In this document: positions 1-13,467 of the stretch, piece by piece | Numbering within the stretch: position 1 is the stretch's first letter | Layout of the letters: every line of letters begins with the position of its first letter | DNA from: Phallusia mammillata | Lineage: Eukaryota > Chordata > Ascidiacea > Phlebobranchia > Ascidiidae | Length of the DNA: 64,000 bases | Reading direction: 5' to 3' | NCBI GenBank assembly: GCA_003260075.1 | Contig: QLIY01000646.1 | Span: 31,426 to 95,425 of the forward strand | The notes under the pieces: model-generated | Seen by the model: only the letters and a program-made list of their open reading frames with translations | The model's database searches: none | Told to the model about the DNA's origin: nothing | Program-made: the position numbers and the translations under genes

Positions 1-41
1 TTTTTTTAACTTAAAGAAAAATGCACTTCAACTTATATGGA

Positions 42-427
42 ACCATGTCAGTAGCTTGTCGCCTATACCCTGCTAAACCTTTATACTCGTTGTTTGCAGG
101 ACGACTCATAATTTGGCCAAATATATATTTTTCAACACTTTTTGTTGACTGATTCTGATTAGGAAGTATTGTTGCTTTATTGCGCAACACGTAACGTTTT
201 TCAGTGCTTTGCAACGTACTTTCAATCCCTGTTGCGCAATAACGCATCTGTGCAACTAAACATTCAGACAATGACGTAGTTGGGTAGGGGTAATTGACGC
301 AGCAACATAGCTTCCTAATCAGAATCAGTCAACACCCAGTGTTAAATGGTGTATATTTGGCCAAATCATCAGTCGTCTTGCAAACAACGAGTGTAGTACG
401 GTAGGGGGTACAAGCTACTGACATGGT
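42..427. repeat. Fold-back (long inverted repeat) element
   Basis: Left arm 42-166 and right arm 311-427 are imperfect reverse complements. Both contain ACAAGCTACTGACATGGT, GGCCAAAT, CAAACAACGAGT and TTCCTAATCAGAATCAGTCA (the left arm in antisense). The loop of about 144 bp contains further TTGCGCAA palindromic pieces. It resembles a fold-back or MITE-type element. A more diverged relative of one arm lies near 17886-17960. No clear target duplication seen. Confidence 0.75.
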
Positions 428-3400
428 CTCATCAGATTAGCCGAATAACGTACGATGATCAATAGCAAACCCATTGGTCACACAAACATTCTTGTTTTCA
501 ACGCAGTGCGTAAGCAAATCGTCACAATGCAAACTAACTGACGTGTACAGAGATAAACACATTGCGTGTCAACACAGGGGGTTAATCTGGACACAATAAA
601 CTCTAATCACCAATATATGACGTAGCAATGAATGAGTCACGTGACAAAACAGGGGCCAAACACCGGCGCAGCGGCTCATTAAAAATTTACGCTGGTCTTG
701 GGGACTACGCAGCTGGAGATTGTCAAATACAAAAACTCGCTGTAGTTACAAAAAGCAAACACTGAGATTTTCTCCTTACAGCGCGGGGATTTGGTTGTCA
801 ACACATAGTAATTGTTGATACCTCAAAGTGCACGCAACTTTTGAGGCGCATCAAAGCGAAGAACGGTGGTAATGTGAAACCAAGTGTTGTACTTCAGTTT
901 AATTACAAGAAATGCAAAATTATAAAATGCTTAACAGCGACAAATCAACATGGGCGCCGACACGTAAGAGCAAGAGGTTGCACTTGTCCCCTTGGGATTT
1001 CCTCAAAATAAACATATTTTGTCAAAAATTTAATGAATGTTCAATAAGTGAAGTGAAGAAGCGAATGTGAATGTCTAAACACGCGAGTCTAACGATGCTT
1101 GACTTTCTGGTGTTATTTCCATCACCTCTTCGCGGAGTGTTTCAGGTTTTGATTGTACGGTGATTAATTTATCCCTATATATACGTTATCAGTTAATATC
1201 ACAAGTATGTTTCAAAATATGCCCCTTCTGCGAAAATTTTTTCCGGTGTCCATGCCTATCCACATTTTAACTGGTATGCATTGTACGTGGCCTTTTTGCA
1301 TTTTTGTTCCTGTTTTTCATTGCCCGACATTTAAGCCTATTATGCCATTTAACCACATCTTGTCGGCGCTGTTTGTTCGTAGTATCACTAATCACACGAA
1401 CCCGGAGTGATTAAGACGGAAGACATCTCGGGTTCAAGTGCGATGAGTTCATCTAACGCGGGGGCCCGCGGCAGTTGCTAAGGCAACAAGCACGAAATCT
1501 AGCATCCGCTATTTGCACGCGCAAACGCCTACACACGAAATTCCAGCTTTTCCAAACGGTGCTGTATCCGGTTTTAAGCATCTGTGTCACAAGATATCTA
1601 TTTGACACAGTTTCCATGGTATCCACGTGGTTTGCTTCGTCAGCAAATTGCAAGGCTCGATTTTCCCGCAAAGGCGTCACGCATGAAAAACCACACCTCC
1701 GTGGTTGTGGTTGGTGTCAATTCAACGCTATTGTGTGACAAGTTTTGTAGGCGAAGTTAAGGTCGCTATGAGGTAGTTTTAGTATTTTAGGCAACACATG
1801 GGGGTGAAATTCTATACGCAATTACTTCAGACACGCAAAAAGTCACCATGGGTAAAAAAATGGGTAAACAGGGATTCAGTTCTTCCCAAAGGTTGCTTTG
1901 CGACTTTCAATGTTATGTAAGGTCAATAACACTTTGCACGCCTAAAGTTTTATAGTATCACTGAAATAGGGCGGCGGTTTTCTCAGATAAAGGCTGTATC
2001 AACCAGCTTGGTCAGATTTTAGAATTTATCTGAGTTCTCAAAGTTTTAAGAAAAAGCCTAGTCAACTAAATATTTGGGTATTTTTGCGACAAAATCCATT
2101 CATCTCTACCAGTTTGTCACACAACCGTTTAACGCCAATCAAACTGACCACAGAGGTTAAATCACTCAAGCTATCCGAAAAACTTCGAACCTACACGCTT
2201 TGAACTGATGAGAAAGTTAAATGTCCCGAATTCACCACTATGTGTTCAGCCCATTTGCTGCGATTTCCCGCAACGGAGAATCCAGAAACACTCGCAATCG
2301 TCGATGATCGGTTCCCGGAAAATCGGTTACTCAGCATACAAACAGGGCGATAGTTCCAGTCAGATGACAGCCGGCAAACATAAAGGCGATAAAACGTGTT
2401 TACACACCTCCCAGATGCCAATACTATCTTCGGTACAGATTATGACGCAACAACCGGCGATTGTGACGTCATACGTACTCGTGACAAAGCCTGGAAGACC
2501 GCGTGGTATGCCAGGGTGTCGCGAGGAAGTTGGAAAAAATATCGTAGTATTCAAATGTGGAAGTTTTTGCGCACGACATAAAGTTTGTTAATGTATTTTA
2601 ATTGATTCGTTTGACGGTTTAAGTAAGTCCTGGACCACTAAACTAGGTATAAATGTTTCTCCATACTGTTTTAATACTTGTTCTTTTTAACATAATGTAC
2701 GAATGGTTGTGATAAAAAGAAATGTAGTTCACGACCTAAAAAGGTCAAGAAATACTAAATTACAGTACGACGTCACAAAGTTCCAATGTTTCGTTTAGCT
2801 CAATTGGTTATGTTTTTTTAATTGAACCAAGACTCACTTAATTAACTTGCGCTTATTGCAAAAGCGTAAATCACACTGGGTTTATTCCAAATTCCAACAC
2901 GATCAAGTGACAAAAGTGTTGCCAAGCAGTGGTAGAATCTATTTTCTATTTATCGCTAGATCAGTAGAATACGCCAGAAAGGCGTCGCCTGAAAAAACAC
3001 TAAAAAAAATCTAATACCATGAGACACAAACATATCCCCAGGGAAAACGTGTCATTATATAACACGACATCCCACTGACAGGGTCAAAGTCCTCAAATCA
3101 CGACACGTGGTTGTTGTGAAGAGGCAGACAGGAAAATATCACGTAGTGGAATGCGGAAATGCGTGAAGACCAACCGCACTCTTTATCGCGTCTCATATTC
3201 AATAGCAAAGTGGCAGCACGTGAAATTGCAGTTAAAAACAGTGGTACGTGCAGCGGGTTAACAACCTCTCAAAAATATTTTTTTGAAGTTCATATTACGT
3301 AGTTTTTACTGCGTAATGATGAGAGGTATAACTTTCTCAGTGGTGGAAATGACGGGTTGACCTTACGCTTTGCGGCTGTTTTGAATTGCAGACGCGTAAG

Positions 3401-3646
3401 TCAGAGTCAGAGTTAAACGGAAAACAACACAGGTTGCTCCCACAGTGATATTTCCAAACATGTGCGCTTGCGTACGTGTATAGTAGATTTGTTTTTCACA
3501 CAAACAATTCTAGTAACTGTTCCACAACCAATGCTTTATCAATAAGAAGTGCATTGAAAATAGGTAGCATGAATAAGAAAGTTTTTCGAATCGTAGCATA
3601 ATAGCTGAACTGCACTAGTCACTTGGAAACTTATTTCCAATCGATC
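428..3646. other. Non-coding stretch, no supported gene
   Basis: Only short open frames without recognisable domains; the 127-residue frame at 2208-2591 is not convincing. Contains a perfect X-box (1474-1487), a GC-richer patch around 1440-1700 and a CRE palindrome at 2464-2471. Confidence 0.5.
1474..1487. promoter_or_regulatory. RFX X-box palindrome
   Basis: GTTGCTAAGGCAAC is a full 14-bp RFX-type X-box (half sites GTTGC and GCAAC), within a locally GC-rich patch. RFX factors commonly drive ciliary genes. No ciliary gene is recognisable beside it, so function is unproven. Confidence 0.4.
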
Positions 3647-3861
3647 AGGTCATAAAACATTTGACGTCATCAAACATGTGACGTCATACAACAATTGATG
3701 TCATCAAACCTGTGAGGTCTGCTTCTCCATTGTCAAGGTATACGAAGCCAGTTCCCCCCCCCCAGGTCATAAAACATTTGACGTCATCAAACATGTGACG
3801 TCATACAACAAATCAAACCTTTGAGGTCTGCTTCTCCATTGTCAAGGTATACGAAGCCAGT
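3647..3861. repeat. Duplication joined by C10
   Basis: Copy 1 at 3647-3753, filler C-run 3754-3763, copy 2 at 3764-3861. Each copy holds two CRE palindromes. Copy 1 has about 9 extra bases around TTGATGTCA, so the copies differ by an indel. Confidence 0.85.
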
Positions 3862-4288
3862 CGGTAAACTTGTTTTTCAGTGGCTTCTATGTAACGCCAG
3901 TGCACTGAAAACGAATTCCTAGAAGATCGTTGGAGACTCCTGTTACAGTGTAGGTCGCGGTTTCGATTCTCGCCACAGCCAAAACCACCCTGGGCGTTTT
4001 GACCAGATTGGCGCCAAACACTAGGTTGTTTTGAAGGAAATTGACCACAAATTTAACAGTCATCTATACTCGCGTATATTCAGAAACTCCCAAAAACAAA
4101 ATGAGTTCGTTTTACAACGATTTTTCAATTTGTTAGCCATTGTGCACATTCTGGTAGAAGTATTTCTGTCGATTTTGTAGCCTTATTTTGTTTTCGCTTC
4201 TTAAAAGATCCCATTTTACCAGTTGAAATTTACCACAGTATTGCCTTTTTGCAAAACGGCATCATAAAAGTCCCAAAAAGCAGGAAAA

Positions 4289-4507
4289 AAGGAATAAAAC
4301 AGCATTTTTGCAGAAATATATTTATTGCGAAACAAACTTTGATAAAGTTTTTTGTAAATATGACTGGCTCCATTTTTTCATCAAAAACAAGATACCCCCC
4401 CCCCAAGGAATAAAACAGCATTTTTGCAGAAATATATTTATTGCGAAACAAAGTTTGATAAAGTTTTTTGTAAATATGACTGGCTCCATTTTTTACTCAA
4501 AAACAAG
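4289..4507. repeat. Duplication joined by C10
   Basis: Copy 1 at 4289-4393, C-run 4395-4404, copy 2 at 4405-4507. Differs by a few substitutions (AAACTTTG against AAAGTTTG). Confidence 0.85.
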
Positions 4508-7500
4508 TTAAATGTGCAATTCATTTCTGAGGTATGTCACTCCATACCGCTCGTGAGGTCTTATAGAAACATAACCAGAAAAGGAAGCAGGCTTTGGCCA
4601 GATTTGTATCGCAACAAACAAATCCATTTTCGTTTATCAAGAAGAACCGCATCTACATACCAGATAAGAACCGCGAAAATATTTGCCCGGTTCACACCAG
4701 GTTGTCGACAATGTATGAGAAAATTCCTGCCTAATTGACATGATTGATTGGCCTCTAATCAGTTGGCACCTATCCAAGCTCAGCACGCGACATGTGCGTC
4801 ATAAGTCGCTATGACGTAGGCAAACTTTGTCGTCAGTACCATGCGCCGACTTATAGTTTTTGTTCTCCCTTTTGACATCTTCAAAAGCTTCTGTGACGAG
4901 CAGGGCATGAAAAGAACAAGACAGGAAAGGTGAAAGAAAAACAGACAGTGGAAAATAAAAGGTTTTTGCGTGTTTTTGTGTTTACGTGTACGGTGCGGAG
5001 ATAATACGGCGGCCAAGTGGCGATCGTATGGGAGAAACGAGCCCCGACAAAACAGGTGCCTTTGCTCAAGACCGCCGACCTTTTGAGTTGCAGAGTAACG
5101 GAAGTAACAACAACAATGGATAATCATCAAACACAAATATTGCCTTTCTTCTTCCATCAAAAGACGACATTGTCTATTCTAATACTTTTGGGAGTGGGAA
5201 ATAATGAATAGCGGTGATACAGAAAACCGTTTGCTATTGGAAATTTGGAATTAAAACACCTCAGTCTGTAAAACACCTTGGCCTATATTTGGAAATGAAA
5301 TCGCTTTAAGTTACATTTTACGATATAAATCCATTCACCTGCTAATCGGCATTGAAACTGACATAGGGTATTTCTTTCGATATCATCCATACACATGATA
5401 ACATGAACTTGTAATTGTTTTCTGGTTGCATCGAAAACCTAACCAGGGCATTTCTGTTTCTAGTGCACGTACCTCAGTTTTTAATGCCCTTAAAAAGGAA
5501 ATTGTTTGTTTCCTAAGTGTTGAGAAAGGTACGTGTTTGTGTGGCGGGGGCAACTTCCGTAAGATAAATGACAAGCTATAGCTTCACTGCCTCACGTCCA
5601 CATTGTTTTGCTTCCATTCGAATACGAAGAAAGAGAAATTCGGAGAATAAACACTCCATCAAACTCGTATGTTGTCTATGTCGGTTGTTGACATATCAAA
5701 TCACTGCGAAGCGCCGTTAAGTCTCAGGAACAAGGATAAAAATCGCTGTGTCAACATGTTGAACATTAAAATATCTGCTTTTTAGATAGATTTTGTTTAT
5801 TTACACCAATAAACAAGTGTCTGGAAATTTAAAGATTGTGAGAAATGCCAAGTCAGCATCACATAAGCGGTGGCGTCCAAAAAGAGCAAAAGTGTGTAAT
5901 TTGAGCTGCCACTATTATTTTAGATTTCTGTTTGCATTACCTCATTAAAAGTTGCAACTACAAATGCAAGTTTTCATCACTAAACTGTGACTCAAACACA
6001 AATCTTTGTATGTTGAAAACATTGAGATATGTGAAAAGCTGCGAAAAAAAGCAGTTACACCACGCAGAAAATTGCTCTGTGTACAACTTATACCACGTCG
6101 CTATAGGATACGGAAACTTGCTTCATCAGTTGAGCGCGCATTTCATCCTAATTTACCTTACTGACAGGAGAAGCAGAACGGAGATACTTCCTCGCATATT
6201 TAGGCAACAAAAAATTCAAACATAGAAAAAGAAATGGGTCATCAATTTTTCTGCAGTATTTGCGCCCAAATGTGCGTAAAAAGCGCTATTGTTCCCAGAG
6301 ATATATTTGTTTACGCCCTAACCCATCGACCAGCGTCAGAGATAGGGCAACGACAATAAACAATCACAACAAACCAGCATTTCAAGCGCGGTAAACAACA
6401 CAAAGGAGGACATTCCAGGTCGACCGAGGCAGTCGCCAAATATGGCTGATTGAGCATCACACAGCCATCTACAACGTTTGCAATCTATCACTGTGCCGCC
6501 AGCAAGGCAACACTCTCAAGTAGCTGGCCACCGTGGTTAATGAGGCGGAGTGCTTGGGCGAATCATCTGCTTGTCTGCAGTGTAATGTGCCGCTGATACA
6601 AAGTTGCCAGTCATTGCGTTTAGACCGAGTTATTTCACACATCGGAATGTGGCGTAGTTTTGTTGTCGTTGTTGTTTTTGGTCCTTACAAAAAGTGTAGA
6701 CTAACAACATCGTCAGGAGTTTATTCAAAACACACTTTAATAGCAAGGGTGATACTGCAAATCTTTGAATGACCGGTTTTTCGCATTTTACAAAGATTTA
6801 GTGTTTGTATTGTTGTCTATAAAGATTTTGTCATGACATAACGAGAACGGACCAGTTGCTTCATGTTTTATTTAACAAAGGGATCACCAGTTTTCACAAC
6901 GTCCTCGGTGGGAGTCGAACCAACAACCTACACGGTTCCGAACAGAACTTGCAAAGAATTGCAATTCATATAGCAAAACGCCTAGGTATACCAAAACTAT
7001 ATGACTCGATCACTTACGGCCTGAAAACCGACAAAATCTCCAACCAAGCTTTAAGAGCGGTCGCGACGGTTTTTCCTGAGCGACAGAAAAAGAAGAAAAA
7101 CGCAGATAAATAACATGTTGGTGGTGGCAATGTCAATAAAGTGCATTGATTCTAGGTTCCATTTCTCCGACATGAATGGCTCGTTTCGATCTTAACATCA
7201 AACAAAATACACAGCGTCTAAATATAGAAACTCACTCCTATTGGGTTTGCGGGCCCGCCGGGAGACAAATGACTGGAGCTTCTGCTGGATTTTCAACGTC
7301 TAGACCAGGAGACCGACTGCGTTTTCGGCGCGCTTTTGTGCTTGTGGGATTACAGGTGCGTGGGCAGATTACCCATGTGCACATATGGAGAGAAGAGGCG
7401 ATGGTTTTAATAGTGATCGATGGGATGGACTTGAAACTAGCGACGGCGTGAAATAGGAGTTTCTCAACAGGCGCATATGCCGAGTGACAAAGGCAAAATA

Positions 7501-8911
7501 TCGATTTTGCAACACTGCCAAAAAGGTAGGTCATTCAACCATCAGGAAACCAATCAAGTTTCTCCCGACCATATCACTGTCAACGAAAGATCTCACAACC
7601 CTTCACGGCGCCAGAAATTATTTCCTATTGCCTTTAACGACTTTGCGATACCTCAATCAATTTTTGAACAACTTACAATTTTTTACCCTTTCACCGAGGT
7701 CAAGTCGCCGGAACAAACGGTTCTTGGCCAGAAAAGGCTTGTTTATGGGAAATAGTGATTGCTAGAGGCAAGCAGAGCTACGGAAATATCAACCTCCCGT
7801 CAAGGCATTTATTGGCCCGGGAGAAAGTCGAAGGAAATAATTTTGATGTCGTGCCATGACCTTGTGTGGCGTGGGGGCGAGTTTTGTTTTGTCTGCCTGC
7901 CTCGACTGAGTTTTTTTCACACGCAATGAACCTTGGTAATGGAAATGCTGGCGACTTGAACAAGGTCGTAGCGGCTATACTGTTCTTGTTTTATCGTAAA
8001 ATGACGTATTCCCAGAGAATAGTGGCTTGTTCATCAGCTATATTCGATGAACTGATAAAGCCAAAGGATTGTGCTTGACTTGGTCAATAAATAATACCGT
8101 ACTCCCAATACAAGATTAGACGAGTCTTCCTAAAAATGGTAACTCGTCTTCGAAATAGAAAACTAAATATGTATGAGCTATAAACGGCTCATCCCTTTGG
8201 CCGCACTTATAAGCGGTTGTATTTTGCAGTTAGATGTGGCAATTACCATAAAACGCACTACATTCTAAACAAAAATTGTTCATTATTTTTAAAGGCTTAA
8301 CACTCTTTTATAATAGCACATAGTTCCTTAAACTGTACGTCATGTCTATTCATACGCGTGACTAGATAATCTTGATTCAGCCACACAAAAAGGAAGAATT
8401 TGGTCGTAGTGCTGCACGTTCATCGCATCAACCCCGGGTAATGGACTCGTATCGTTGATTTCGGGGTCCCAAGAAACGACACGATTTATTATTATAACAC
8501 CAGAGACCGTTTTCGGACTTTGTTTGCCTAAATGCATGAACGTGTTTGTTTGCTTTTTATTTTATCCGATAGGATCAGATCATTGAAGATGAACAGAATT
8601 TAATTTCCACAGCAAAGACATTAAGTTGAAGATTTTTAAACAAACACAACGCATTTGCTATTGAAATAGGCGGAAGCGCAAACTGGATAAGATACGGTGT
8701 ACTATTGTTTACAAAGGGAAGGGAACACTATCATAAGAAGTTCTCGGTCAAGATTACGTGAAGCTTTAATCTTAAAACACTTCCAAGCTTTCGTAAACAC
8801 ACATTTTTTGCTGTCTGAAAATGTTTTTAAAATGTTTTTTACTACATCTACAGCAATTCCTCAACCTGAGAAATGCATTTTAAACACGTTGTTTTGAATA
8901 TTTTAAAATTC
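4508..8911. other. Non-coding stretch, no supported gene
   Basis: Open frames here are short and unlike known families. An isolated tRNA-type B box lies near 6908-6923 on the minus strand without a matching acceptor stem. A GC-richer patch at 7240-7440 is open on both strands but not recognisable. Confidence 0.45.
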
Positions 8912-9231
8912 CACTAATAATACATATGGTTGCTGTCATATTTTTAAGGCTAATATGACACAAATGAACCAAATTAAGATATTTTTTGACTTTTTCACAC
9001 CCGTTCTGTTTGTTAATTGCATGAGGCAATTACTTTCCAATTGTTGTAGGTAAAAACTAAACGACTAATTTGAACCCTAATAATACATATGTTTGCTGTC
9101 ATATGTTTAGGCCTAATATGACAAATGAACCAAATTAAGTTATTTTTAGTGTTTTACACCCGTTCTGTTTGTTGATTGCATGAGGCAATTACTTTCCAAA
9201 TGTTGTAGGTACAAACTAAAAGACTAATTTA
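8912..9231. repeat. Tandem duplication without filler
   Basis: Two adjacent copies of about 160 bp (8912-9074 and 9076-9231) share TAATAATACATATG, CTGTCATAT, AATGAACCAAATTAAG and TGAGGCAATTACTTTCCAA. Unlike most duplications in the window there is no homopolymer run between them. Confidence 0.85.
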
Positions 9232-10771
9232 AACAAGTATTGATCTACAAAATTGGAAAATAACACATAAGAGAATGTTCCATGCATTGTAAGGCCGCAA
9301 TACCTCTAAAGGCCTATTAATGACCGTCAAAATTGCATTTCACGCAATGTGGTGCACACATGCCACTTTAATGTGCTAAAAGCTAAACTAATACTGTACA
9401 CTTCGGATTGTAAAAAGGTTTTTATCGGTCAAATATCGCACGTACGTAACGCAGTATTTTTCCAAATGAAAGCTTGTGCTTAATTATAGAAGGCGAAGTC
9501 GTCGGAATATATAGTTTTGCGACTGAAAAAGTTCTTGCGTCTTTTAAAAAATAGTTTGCGACTACAGTAATTTTTATGTGGCACCTAAACAGTAAGAACC
9601 TTCAATAAATTATTGTTACCCATTTGCAATACTTCGCACATTTGCAGTCAAACAATGAATATCTATAGTACGAAAAAATGATTCACGATTACAACATATC
9701 AACAAAAGTCAGATCAGTTCAATCTGGGCCACTCTATAAATCAAATCAACAATTCTCCAATTACAAAGCAGTTTTCCAAAGTACCGAGTGCCAGCCCCCC
9801 AAAGGTTTGCCATTCTCAATGTAAAAAAGCCTGGTAAGCTTATTTTCCTACGGTCGATATTGAGTCAGCGGCAAATAAACGCTACAACACCAGTGTCAAA
9901 GCATTGAAATTTGGGTTCAGATTTTCACCACAAGGCTTGTTTCTCCACACCAAAGGGCCATTTTAACCAAAATCAATACACGCGAATTGAATTTTAAGGG
10001 CTACTCAAAAACCAAATGTTGTCTCAGCCACAAAAGGCGCTTGGCTGAAGAGTGGACCTTCTCCTATAGTCATTTGCATTAAGTAAGAAATGGTATGTTT
10101 GGTTTGGCTTAATGTGGGCGGTTTAATGAAGTGCGCGTGGTGTCTATACGTGATTTGTGTTTGCAAATTACAAGTGGTTTTATTTTGGGCGGAGTCGTAT
10201 TGTGCGGGAACGTTGTAAGAAGGAGGTAAGACTTGGCCGGCGCATCAGATTTCAATATACAACGAAATAGTCAAATTTTACTGTGTTAAAATAGAATACA
10301 CAATTTGCCACTTAAATTGACAATAGCTTTGTCAATACGTCGAAATAGTAAAATGAATACGATTTATGCAACTTGAATGGAAATTTTGTTCTTAGTTAAG
10401 TTACTATGTAATGCTATGGCCATGTTTTTCAATAGTTGTCCAACGGTTTACAAAAAAGGTTGTTTGTTTTTTGGGTAGTGTAAACCGGTTCAAACTCACA
10501 GAAGAAAATACTACTAAGAAAACAAACAGAAGAAATACTACTAGCATTTGAAAGACAGTTGTGACACGCCATAAATAATGAAAAAGAAATAACCAACAAA
10601 AGTCTGTGGCCTCTGTCCATTTTCCTCCTCCAGTTAACTAAGCATTTGCTATGTTAAAGCAGTGTCGCCAGACTTGTACTTTACAAATGCATGTTATGTA
10701 AGGCAACCGGAGTAAACTAATTTTAGCTTCCAAAAATCACGTCTAAACGGAAAATAATAATCCCATCACAG
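9232..10771. other. Non-coding stretch, nothing recognised
   Basis: AT-rich sequence with no credible open frame, repeat or motif beyond chance. Confidence 0.5.
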
Positions 10772-11069
10772 CACAGGAAGCAATTTTACCGTAAGCTTCC
10801 CAGCAAAAATCCCCTGCGTCAAATTTACCACATGACAATGCAGTTCAAAATACCCAAACCACAAAGTAATGTACAAATATACCTAAAATAAGGAACCATC
10901 AAAAGATCACAGAAGCCCCCCCCCCCACAGGAAGCAATTTTACCGTAAGCTTCCCAGCAAAAATCCCCTGCGTTAAATTTACCACATGACAATGCAGTTC
11001 AAAATACCCAAACCACAAACTAATGTACAAATATACCTAAAATAAGGAACCATCAAAAGATCACAGAAA
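10772..11069. repeat. Duplication joined by C-run
   Basis: Copy 1 at 10772-10914, C-run 10916-10926, copy 2 from 10926 to 11069. Eleven C's fit ten filler bases plus the C of the flanking CACAGG. Copies are almost identical (one AAAGTAATG / AAACTAATG change). Confidence 0.88.
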
Positions 11070-13234
11070 CAAACTATGTTTTCAATAGGATTATTGTCAT
11101 ATCTTGTGAAACGCTATCTTATCATAAGGCTTCGTTCTTTAAAAGGCGAGCACGTTTTTTGTTCCGCTAAAGGATTTTTTAGAGCTTTGCGACATGGGAG
11201 AATTGCGTAACGTCCACTCTGTTAGGGGATCTTCGTGAAAGATTACAGGTCACTTTGTCATGTCCATCATTGATGGTACACGTCTGGACTGGTAACCTGA
11301 CGTCAGAAGCAGAGATAAAAGCAACTCAGTTTACACAATACAAGAAAATGAAAGTTATGTAAGCCTAAAAACTAAGTCTAATGTGAAATTGTATTTTTTT
11401 GCAATATCCAACTTGATTCCATATAACACCTGGACCTCTAACCATATGATAAATTGACTGCACAATAATGAGCAAGAACTATTTTTGTGAAAAGCGCATA
11501 ACTCATCAGTATAACGGATTGGTTAAACAACATTCCACGTGTGGGTCATAAAAAGCAGCAGGAGGTTAATTAGTTAAGGCTAAACATATACGGTATAAAA
11601 CTATGGACGTAATAAACATTGTTTTTGTATAATCATTTTGGTGATTTTTTTACGCAAAAACGTTCGCTTTCGTCTATTTTTAGCCCTATAGCAGTAGTTG
11701 GGTCTGAACAGTTAGTTATAAAAACGTTAGGTACCACTATATTACATCAAGAACTGCCTAAACGCACTAAGTAATAGGCAAATATCAAGGAAACAAAAAC
11801 TCCATGAAAGTTATAAGATATAATGAAAAGGACCTATTGAATCCTGTTATTTTGTATGTTACAGTAAAAAGTTGAAAACCTTGTATATAACCAGCATACA
11901 AGTTAAATAAAAAGAAACACAATATTACATTTTAATGGCAGTGAAATCGAGAAATCATTTTACCGAGAAACGAAAACGCCTTTGTTGCAAATCTGTTCAC
12001 TTTAACTGGAACACACCAAATTTAAAAAGAACCATGTCTGTGCGGCTGCCAACAACAGCAGAAATGCATTAATAACTCGAGAACATGGCCTTTGTCGGAG
12101 CATGAAATGACAACGTGGTTCGTGTCACGCGAAGGAAACGATACCGGATGAACCGATCATTAGGCAACATGCAATCGGTTCTTCCTCGACTTGACAGAAC
12201 GTGATGGCTTCTGACAAATGATCATGGATTCAGGTCACAAGTGCACGACTTTAATGCCAAAGTCATTTGGATGCCATGTGGCGTAATGTAAGCCTTTGGA
12301 ATAGTTACAAAACCTTAAGTACAGAGCAATGCACGAAATTCGATGATTCGCAAACCAACTTCTGTTTTACCACAAGATTGTTTTAACATTCGTAACAATA
12401 TTTTACCCAGTTGGATGTTTTATGCGTACAATTTCACCGATGTGGTGTGTTCACTTACAAATACTGATGATACTGTAAAAGCGAAATATATATATATATA
12501 TATCTTGAAAAAAAGAAAGAATGACTTAATATTTTTCTAGAACTTGAGTTTTTAACAAAAACGGAGTCTGTAGACTGGATTATAAACAAATACGTGTCAC
12601 TGGATTCAGTATAAATAAGGTACGACCGCATGTTATCAATGGACCTATAAGGCTATTTTTTAAACCCTACTTTTTAGTGCGTGTGGAAAAACAAAAAAAA
12701 ACAAATGTTACCCACAAAAAACGAATTTAAGTAAATAGACAAAAATTGAAACAGAAAACTTTTTCAGTCCATTCACCGGTCTATTCAAATATAGTTCTGC
12801 TGAGCGGACAGAAGTGTTGATTGGCCTGGCAATTTTGTTGAGGTTAAAATTATTCAGCTGTATGAAAAATGGCAAGACAAAAAGACAGAGTGCTGAACTT
12901 TGTAATCATTCATACTTTGCTATTACGTTGTATGAAATCGACTAATTGGAATGGCGGATACCAGGCTTCATTCAACGCCAAGATATGACATGACGAAGCT
13001 GGCTATTGGGCATCACAATTCCCACTAACAGTTGTGATTGACATGTCCTGTCTATTGACTACCAGCACTGTATCAAACACACATAAGCGATGATATAGTT
13101 GGTAGAACAGAAAAAAGCTTTTTTACGAATTTTGTGTGGTTGTTTTTTGGGTTGTTGTAAGGTTTTCATATGTTATCTGGAAATTAAGCGATTGTTTGTC
13201 TGTACTCCTTATTAATACATAAAAAAAAACTTTA
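11070..13234. other. Non-coding stretch, nothing recognised
   Basis: AT-rich sequence; a short TA microsatellite at about 12487-12503. No supported gene. Confidence 0.5.
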
Positions 13235-13467
13235 GGATTCATCAAACACATCGGCAATGATAGTATGTGCAACTCCCTTTTCTGAATTTTATGTGGTCGT
13301 TTTTTAGGGTGTTTGAAAGGTTAGGTTTTACAGACATTGGTCGGAACCCCCCCCCCGGATTCATCAAACACATCGGCAATGATAGTATGTGCAACTCCCT
13401 TTTCCGAATTTCATGTGGTCGTTTTTTAGGGTGTTTGAAAGGTTAGGTTTTACAAACATTGGTCGGA
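13235..13467. repeat. Duplication joined by C10, last C-type junction
   Basis: Copy 1 at 13235-13345, C-run 13347-13356, copy 2 at 13357-13467. Differences include TCTGAATTTTATG against TCCGAATTTCATG. All junctions to the right of this one use G instead of C. Confidence 0.88.

Noticed and set aside
2208..2591. 127-codon open frame on the plus strand
   Set aside because: No recognisable domain, overlaps other frames of similar quality, and lies in a GC-richer patch where long frames arise by chance.
3945..3990. Second tRNA-like B box (GGTTTCGATTCTC)
   Set aside because: One base too long for the T loop and no acceptor pairing; not annotated as an RNA gene.
4230..4738. Repeated frames starting MQKYIYCET
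   Set aside because: They are the same sequence seen twice because of the C10-joined duplication; no protein family.
6901..6970. tRNA-like T arm (GGTTCGACTCC on the minus strand)
   Set aside because: The B box is perfect and the 3' acceptor strand is plausible, but no matching 5' acceptor strand, D arm or anticodon arm fits about 70 bases upstream. At most a tRNA-derived SINE scrap.
7176..7534. Overlapping frames on both strands in a GC-richer patch
   Set aside because: Neither strand gives a recognisable protein or a convincing acceptor; kept only as a note in the segment entry.
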